The translations under genes and the position numbers were made by a program. 64,000 nucleotides of DNA from Sipunculus nudus. Taxonomy: Eukaryota > Annelida > Sipuncula > Golfingiida > Sipunculidae. Location of the stretch: the NCBI GenBank assembly GCA_026874595.1, contig CM049314.1, positions 66,263,300 through 66,327,299 of the forward strand. Reading direction: 5' to 3'. This document shows, piece by piece, positions 61,307 through 64,000 of this stretch; the first letter of the stretch is position 1, and each line of letters begins with the position of its first letter. The notes beneath the pieces were generated by a model. It made no database searches. It was not told where the DNA came from and was given only the letters and a program-made list of their open reading frames with translations.

Positions 61307-61518
61307 CAGGGGCGGATCCAAGATTTAGGAAAAGGTGGGGTCCAACGTAGGAAGACAAATGAAAACCCTAAAAAAGGGTCCTCAGGTCAGAAAAGGGGGG
61401 GGGGGGTCCAGGCAGCAAAATTTTGTCTGAAGCCCTTAAAAAAAAACGTTGTTTCTGATGAAAAGGGGGGGGGGGGTCCGGAGCCCCTGGACCCCCCCCC
61501 CTCCCCCCTCCGCTTCTG
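61307..61518. mobile_element. CAGGGGCGGA-ended MITE with G and C runs
   Basis: Left CAGGGGCGGATCC, right (reversed) CAGAAGCGGAGG. The interior has two GGGGGGGGTCC blocks and a C run opposite, so it can fold strongly. This type of element gives spurious reading frames in many invertebrate genomes; the ones here (61286-61555 plus, 61387-61800 minus) are of that kind. Confidence 0.6.
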
Positions 61519-61967
61519 CACCAAGATTATCTCTGTGACCTTGAAACCTGAATGAAAGTCTTCGGCGACGGCGGGGGACAATAAGCACTTTGAGGTTATC
61601 GAGGTGTTCATCAGATTATTCCATATCAGGTCTGCAGGGTACATAAACATTTGAGAAATCCATATATGGAGAAGGCCCATATTTTTTTCCAAATTTGATT
61701 GACTGATATATACTATTCGTTCGCGAGAGTTTGAAATTCGCAGTATTCTCGAAAGGGGTCCCATTATTGAAGACAAAGTTGAAAAGTAAAAGGCTGACAT
61801 TATGAGTTAAAATAAATCGTGTGTGTTCAAAGGTTGATATTTTATATAATATCAGACATTTTCAATTGTCTGTCGTTAACGAACATTATTTTTTGTAAAT
61901 AAGATTTTGTGCACATAATATTTAATTATGATTTCCATAATAACAGTAAGTACTTACACTCTTTATA

Positions 61968-61988
61968 TATATAGGTATATATATATAT

Positions 61989-62056
<68 letters not shown>
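61968..62056. repeat. (TA)n/(CA)n compound microsatellite
   Basis: TA tract, then about eight CA repeats at 61989-62004, then a long TA tract. Confidence 0.95.
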
Positions 62057-62059
<3 letters not shown>

Positions 62060-62075
62060 TATTTAGTATTGTGAT

Positions 62076-62170
62076 ATCGCGGAGATGGAACCTTCGCGAA
62101 ACACTGAAAATGGGAAATCGCGAAATTTAAACCACACGAATAGGAACAACAGTAAACTTGTTTTTTACAC
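62076..62170 (-). repeat. Fragment of interspersed repeat family C
   Basis: CGCGAAACACTGAAAATGG and GAAATCGCGAAATTTAAACC match, in reverse, the start of the copy at 44990. Only about 100 bases can be aligned by eye. Confidence 0.4.
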
Positions 62171-63060
62171 GTTCAAAATTAAAAGCACGAATCTTCAAAT
62201 TTCTAAGTTTTATCCCTTTTACCTAATTTTTATTTTGTCCAAAACACGTGAACTACTGAATTGTACAATTGTATGACCTCATATTCTGGTTCTACAGACA
62301 ACACTTGAAATTTTATAACTTCATGCAATTGTTTTGACAAAAAATGCTAAATTTTGAAATATTACTATGGAACCATTACTTGTGAAATAACAAATTGTGG
62401 TAATGACCGGATGACGAAGTAAGAAACCAAAACATTGTTATAAACAGGAATTTTATAAATGTTGAGTGACAAAACACGAAATCAACAAGCCACAACTTAA
62501 TTTGGTTTGAAAACTATCAGACTATCGAAGTCTTATTATCTCGATCATTGACCTAAAGCAACCTGAATCGTGTAATACGTTATATCGCAAGATATAAACT
62601 GAGAGAGGTGTAATTACATCGGTAGTTCATTGATAAAAAATATATAATATTATAAAATATAAAGTTTTAGGGATAAATTTTCAAATCATATATTTGCAAT
62701 GACAGTAACAAATGATTTATGGGAACATTACTTCCTCTCATTAAAAAAAATTACAACATTAAGACGATGTTCAGTGTTACTCTTCAACTTGATACAGAGA
62801 ACAAAAAAGACACATACAACTATGCATTTTTAAAGATTTAGAACTTATTATTTATTAATTGTTCATAAAACTTTCTATGAGGATTTTTTTTTATTTTTCA
62901 GTTGTAAAAAAAATTGGTATATGAAGGATCCTTGGTATGTCATACGTATTGAAACTATTTTTGCGTCATCCAAACTAAAAGCAGTTCTCATGTATTAGCG
63001 TATCAATCACAAATGAGTTACGTGCAATTTTAAAGCACACCACATACTTCATGGGACGAA
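62171..63060. other. AT-rich non-coding stretch
   Basis: I see no gene or repeat I can support here. Confidence 0.4.
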
Positions 63061-63118
63061 GATTCCGGAGTATACTAGAAGCGAGACTGTGGCGACATCT
63101 GCTGACTAATGTCAACAC

Positions 63119-63222
63119 TATAAAAGATAACAAGGTCCAGGTCGAAGAGCACAAACACTGAATACAGACAAACGCGAGAGACAGGGAAGTCGTAACACGA
63201 GAGGTATTATCGCTCATTACAG
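63119..63222 (+). promoter_or_regulatory. Candidate TATA promoter and first exon, plus strand
   Basis: TATAAAAG at 63119-63126, then a CpG-containing, non-AT-rich stretch, and a good splice donor TTACAG followed by GTGAGG at 63223. A start near 63150 would make a first exon of about 70 bases without an ATG. Any gene would continue past the right edge of the window. A CTCF-like word (reverse strand CAGCAGATGTCGCC) lies just upstream near 63089-63102. Confidence 0.3.
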
Positions 63223-63454
63223 GTGAGGACGCTAACGCTAATTCCGGATTTATAAAATAATGTCAATGTTCAGCAAATTCCGTTATTTGGAAAATATTCG
63301 TCAATTTACACGGATACACACTGTTAACCTCGTTTGGCTGTTCTGGGTTCACTGGGCAACAGAACTAAACATGACAAACCGCTACGTGTAATCTACAGAG
63401 CTTAACAAGACGAAGGTGGTGTCATGATGGTTCAGCATTTAACATATACAAATA

Positions 63455-63458
<4 letters not shown>

Positions 63459-63507
<49 letters not shown>
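63459..63507. repeat. (TA)n microsatellite
   Basis: About 49 bases of TA repeats. Confidence 0.95.
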
Positions 63508-63510
<3 letters not shown>

Positions 63511-64000
63511 GAATCTCCATTTTTTTAACCAAATACAATATACGTAACCCAGTCACCCACGATCAAATGAGGTCGCGAATAGCTGACTGGTTGAACATCA
63601 CTATAAGTCTATATCGTCTAAGACCCCTATATTTATTATCCACCCAAAAGTGGTTTATATTTATATAAGACCCCATAAAGTATACATTGTTTTAAACCTG
63701 GCACATTGGTCTTTCTGGTGATATACATAAATTGTTAAAAGGTACACTATTTTAAGCCCCCAGAATTAAACAATCATCCGTTTTTACAGGAATATATTAA
63801 ACTAATATATAAAACTTTTTTTTCTTTTATCAAGTTTCTATCTACCCTAAAACTAAAATTTATTTATTTTTCCTATTAAATAATTATTGATTAAAAATTA
63901 AAAATTTCATTTTTAGGGTAGAAAGAAACATATCATAGAGGATAATAAGTTTTTGAGACAATGTTTTGTTTTTGTCATGTAGTTTAATATTAGTCCATTG
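63508..64000. other. AT-rich non-coding end of window
   Basis: Nothing recognisable beyond AT-rich DNA. Confidence 0.4.

Noticed and set aside
61286-61800. Gly/Pro-rich reading frames on both strands
   Set aside because: They derive from a G-run/C-run MITE.

Overview
The window is eukaryotic nuclear DNA, most likely from a lophotrochozoan and probably a bivalve mollusc. It has one intron-containing gene spread over about 20 kb, GT-AG introns, no operons, AT-rich intergenic DNA, many (TA)n, (CT)n and (C)n runs, a large satellite array, and a dense load of small DNA transposons. The bivalve assignment is an inference from the style of the repeats (GTCCGTCC-rich ends, GGTGGCGCCACC cores, T-tract insertions). 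It was not tested by any search.

Layout. Positions 1-16200 are one satellite array with a 54-bp monomer, about 300 copies, that runs off the left edge and has a higher-order period of about 3.2 kb. Positions 16331-22000 hold two long interspersed repeats in tandem order (family B copy 1, then family A copy 1). Positions 22000-35800 are AT-rich non-coding DNA with several small inverted-repeat elements, simple repeats and a fragment resembling 5S rRNA.

Positions 35845-57905 are the single gene I can support, on the minus strand. It encodes a Rho-family GTPase of the Mtl/MIG-2/Rac type, with four coding exons (54241-54356, 53504-53618, 44303-44420, 37295-37533) that join to a complete 195-residue protein ending in the prenylation box CVLL. 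An upstream exon at 56073-56141 and a CpG-richer candidate promoter and first exon near 57626-57905 complete the model. An in-frame upstream ATG in the 56073-56141 exon could add 16 residues to the N terminus. The two large introns are full of transposable elements. Intron 44302-37534 contains a three-level nest (family A inside family B inside a CAGTAG-ended element). Intron 53503-44421 contains family A copy 2, with seven tandem units of about 335 bp.

Positions 57906-64000 contain no convincing coding sequence. They hold more inverted-repeat elements, including a TTAA-flanked piggyBac-like one at 60423-60863, and a possible plus-strand promoter with first exon at 63119-63222.

I see no sign of a novel defence or enzymatic system. 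The most unusual material is the organisation of the satellite, the way one repeat family carries different internal tandem cores between the same ends, and the possible N-terminal extension of the GTPase.
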